Shown here: piece after piece, positions 23,822 to 25,113 of the stretch
Layout of the letters: every line of letters begins with the position of its first letter
Position numbering within the stretch: the first letter of the stretch is position 1
Assembly: GCA_937900465.1 (NCBI GenBank)
Contig: CALCEJ010000080.1
Span: forward strand, 1-25,113
Direction of reading: 5' to 3'
DNA: 25,113 nt
DNA from: an uncultured Bacteroidales bacterium
Lineage (GTDB): Bacteria; Bacteroidota; Bacteroidia; Bacteroidales; UBA932
Program-made: the position numbers and the translations under genes
The notes under the pieces: model-generated
Seen by the model: only the letters and a program-made list of their open reading frames with translations
Told to the model about the DNA's origin: nothing
Database searches by the model: none

Positions 23822-24684
23822 TGAAAAGGAATTCTCTGTTTTATCTTGGCGCAGTCGCAATTGCGCTCGTTGCCGGAGTTGTCACATATTTTGTGGTCAA
23901 TGCCCACGCAAGGCATTTCACTCTCATCCATGTCAATGATACCCACAGCCATTTCGAGCCCATTAAATCCGGCGACTGCGCCGGTATGGGCGGAATCATC
24001 GAAAGGGCGGCATATATCGACAGCGTAAGGAATGCGGTAGGGAAGGACAACCTCCTCCTCCTTCACGCCGGCGATTTCAGCCAGGGAACGACCTATTTCA
24101 GCGAACTTGGCGGAGACCTTGAGATCGATGCGCTTAACTCTATCGGCTACGATGCCGTAACGCTCGGGAACCATGAGTTCGACAATGGACTTGAAAATCT
24201 CGGAGACCGGCTGGAAAAGCTTCGGATGCCGGTAGTGTGCTGTAACCTGGATTTCTCACCTTTCAAGATAGGGCAGTTCGTAAAGCCTTATACGATTGTG
24301 GAAAAGGGCGGCGTAAAGATTGGTATCATCGGTGTCGTCTGCTCCCTTAAGGATATGGTCGCGGGAGATATCTCGGACCGCGTTCCGGAGCGTGAGATGA
24401 TTCCTACGGTCCAGCTTTATGCGGATTCGCTCAAATATGACTACAAATGCGATATGGTCATCGCGTTGACCCACATCGGCTATACTGAACACAATCCCGG
24501 AAATATTACGGATCCTATGCTTGTGGAGGGAACATCGAATATCGACCTTGTCGTCGGCGGTCACTCTCATACGTTCCTTGAGAGCCTGCCCCGTTTCCGT
24601 AATAAAGCGAAGCGCCGCATCCCCGTCACTCAGGACGGCTGGATGGGCGCTTGGTTAGGTCAGGCGGAGATTACCGTAAGGTAA
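23821..24684 (+). CDS. 5'-nucleotidase metallophosphatase domain protein (stand-alone)
   Basis: 287-aa calcineurin-like phosphoesterase, anchored or exported by an N-terminal hydrophobic segment (about 6-26). Metal ligands match UshA: Asp40 and His42 (NDTH), Asp85 (AGDFS), Asn117 (GNHE), His218 (THIG), His248 and His250 (GGHSH). The His118/Asp121 pair corresponds to the UshA catalytic dyad. It would hydrolyse nucleotides, or related sugar nucleotides, to nucleoside plus phosphate. It lacks the C-terminal domain found in one-chain enzymes, which is the product of the preceding gene. The start is ATG 23821; a GTG at 23818 is in frame but overlaps more. It ends directly against the convergent PNP gene. 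Confidence 0.9.
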   Translation: MKRNSLFYLGAVAIALVAGVVTYFVVNAHARHFTLIHVNDTHSHFEPIKSGDCAGMGGIIERAAYIDSVRNAVGKDNLLLLHAGDFSQGTTYFSELGGDLEIDALNSIGYDAVTLGNHEFDNGLENLGDRLEKLRMPVVCCNLDFSPFKIGQFVKPYTIVEKGGVKIGIIGVVCSLKDMVAGDISDRVPEREMIPTVQLYADSLKYDYKCDMVIALTHIGYTEHNPGNITDPMLVEGTSNIDLVVGGHSHTFLESLPRFRNKAKRRIPVTQDGWMGAWLGQAEITVR

Positions 24685-25113
24685 TCACAGCCTTTCGATA
24701 AGTTTCTCGAATATCAGACTCATACGGTCTGCGGCGGCGTCTGCGGCTTTGACGATGGCTTCGCCGTCAGTGACGTAGTCTTCGTCATCGGTAGCGTGGG
24801 CCACGTCCGTGATGACGGACATTCCGAAGACGGGGATGCAGCTATGACGCGCGACGATAACCTCAGGCGTAGTGCTCATACCTACTGCGTCAGCTCCGAC
24901 GGAACGGAAGTAGCGGTACTCGGCGGGAGTCTCATAGGTCGGACCTGTGCAGCTGATATAGACGCCTTTTCGGACAGTGATGGAGTTTTCCTCAGCAATC
25001 TTTTCCGCAAGACGGATAAGCGAAGGGTCGTAGGGACGCGTCATATCCGGGAAACGGGGGCCGAAGTCTTCGAGGTTCGGGCCGATCAGGGGGTTGGGTA
25101 GGAGGTTGATATG
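24685..25113 (-). CDS. Purine nucleoside phosphorylase, PNP/MTAP family (N-terminus outside window)
   Basis: Partial: the C-terminal 142 codons are in the window and the reading frame runs off the right edge. Visible are NLLPNPLIGPN, the MTRPYD segment, then the PNP/MTAP signature GVYISCTGPTYETPAE with the purine-binding Glu, GADAVGMST with the ribose-site Met, and PEVIVARH. Trimeric enzymes of this family split purine nucleosides into base and ribose-1-phosphate in the cytoplasm. Where human PNP has Asn243 (LITN), this protein has Asp (VITD, codon 24805-24807). The nearby 5'-nucleotidase pair suggests stepwise nucleotide salvage. An internal Met at 25044 is not the true start. Confidence 0.92.
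   Translation of the reverse strand, partial: HINLLPNPLIGPNLEDFGPRFPDMTRPYDPSLIRLAEKIAEENSITVRKGVYISCTGPTYETPAEYRYFRSVGADAVGMSTTPEVIVARHSCIPVFGMSVITDVAHATDDEDYVTDGEAIVKAADAAADRMSLIFEKLIERL

Noticed and set aside
1..25113. CRISPR arrays, insertion sequences, tRNA or rRNA genes, riboswitches
   Set aside because: No regularly spaced repeats, transposase genes, terminal inverted repeats, tRNA-like cloverleafs or long structured leaders were seen. The largest gap between assigned genes is about 80 bases.

Overview
The window is chromosomal DNA of a Bacteroidales (Bacteroidota) bacterium, probably an uncultured gut or other host-associated lineage. The evidence is a SusC/SusD pair, many lipoproteins with acidic residues just after the lipobox cysteine, and four to five matches to the Bacteroidota -7 promoter element (TAnnTTTG). 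A DNA polymerase delta / HPF / Xer / HsdR-N-like / CCA-transferase cluster fits the same group. Base composition looks near 50% G+C by eye. No tRNA, rRNA, CRISPR array, insertion sequence or prophage was found.

Region 1 (1-16430) is a carbohydrate or glycoconjugate utilisation locus. A minus-strand operon starts near 11712 and runs leftward to 1831. It encodes a LamG-containing glycerophosphodiester phosphodiesterase lipoprotein, SusC, SusD, a small lipoprotein, a larger SusE/SGBP-like lipoprotein, and a GHL10-type glycosidase lipoprotein. A 73-bp divergent promoter region also drives a plus-strand operon: an SGNH esterase-like protein, a GH89 alpha-N-acetylglucosaminidase and a sugar-porter-family MFS transporter. 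A separate GH26-like lipoprotein gene lies at the left end, behind a strong terminator, and converges on the operon. Capture (SusCD plus binding lipoproteins), cutting (GH89, GHL10, GH26-like, esterase, phosphodiesterase) and import (MFS) are all present. The target glycan is not proven. Alpha-GlcNAc and phosphodiester chemistry together suggest a phosphate-containing alpha-GlcNAc polymer, such as a glycosylated teichoic acid, or a mucin or heparan-type glycan. No local regulator (HTCS, ECF/anti-sigma) is in the window.

Region 2 (16442-20661) is housekeeping. On the minus strand are an HsdR-N-like PD-(D/E)xK protein and the CCA tRNA nucleotidyltransferase, overlapping by ATGA. Divergent from them on the plus strand are a Xer-type tyrosine recombinase, short HPF (ribosome hibernation) and DNA polymerase III delta.

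Region 3 (20662-25113) holds a NatA/NatB-like ABC exporter behind a good promoter. It is followed by a 5'-nucleotidase whose two domains are encoded by separate genes in reverse order, and then, convergent and cut by the window edge, a purine nucleoside phosphorylase. The last three suggest nucleotide/nucleoside salvage.
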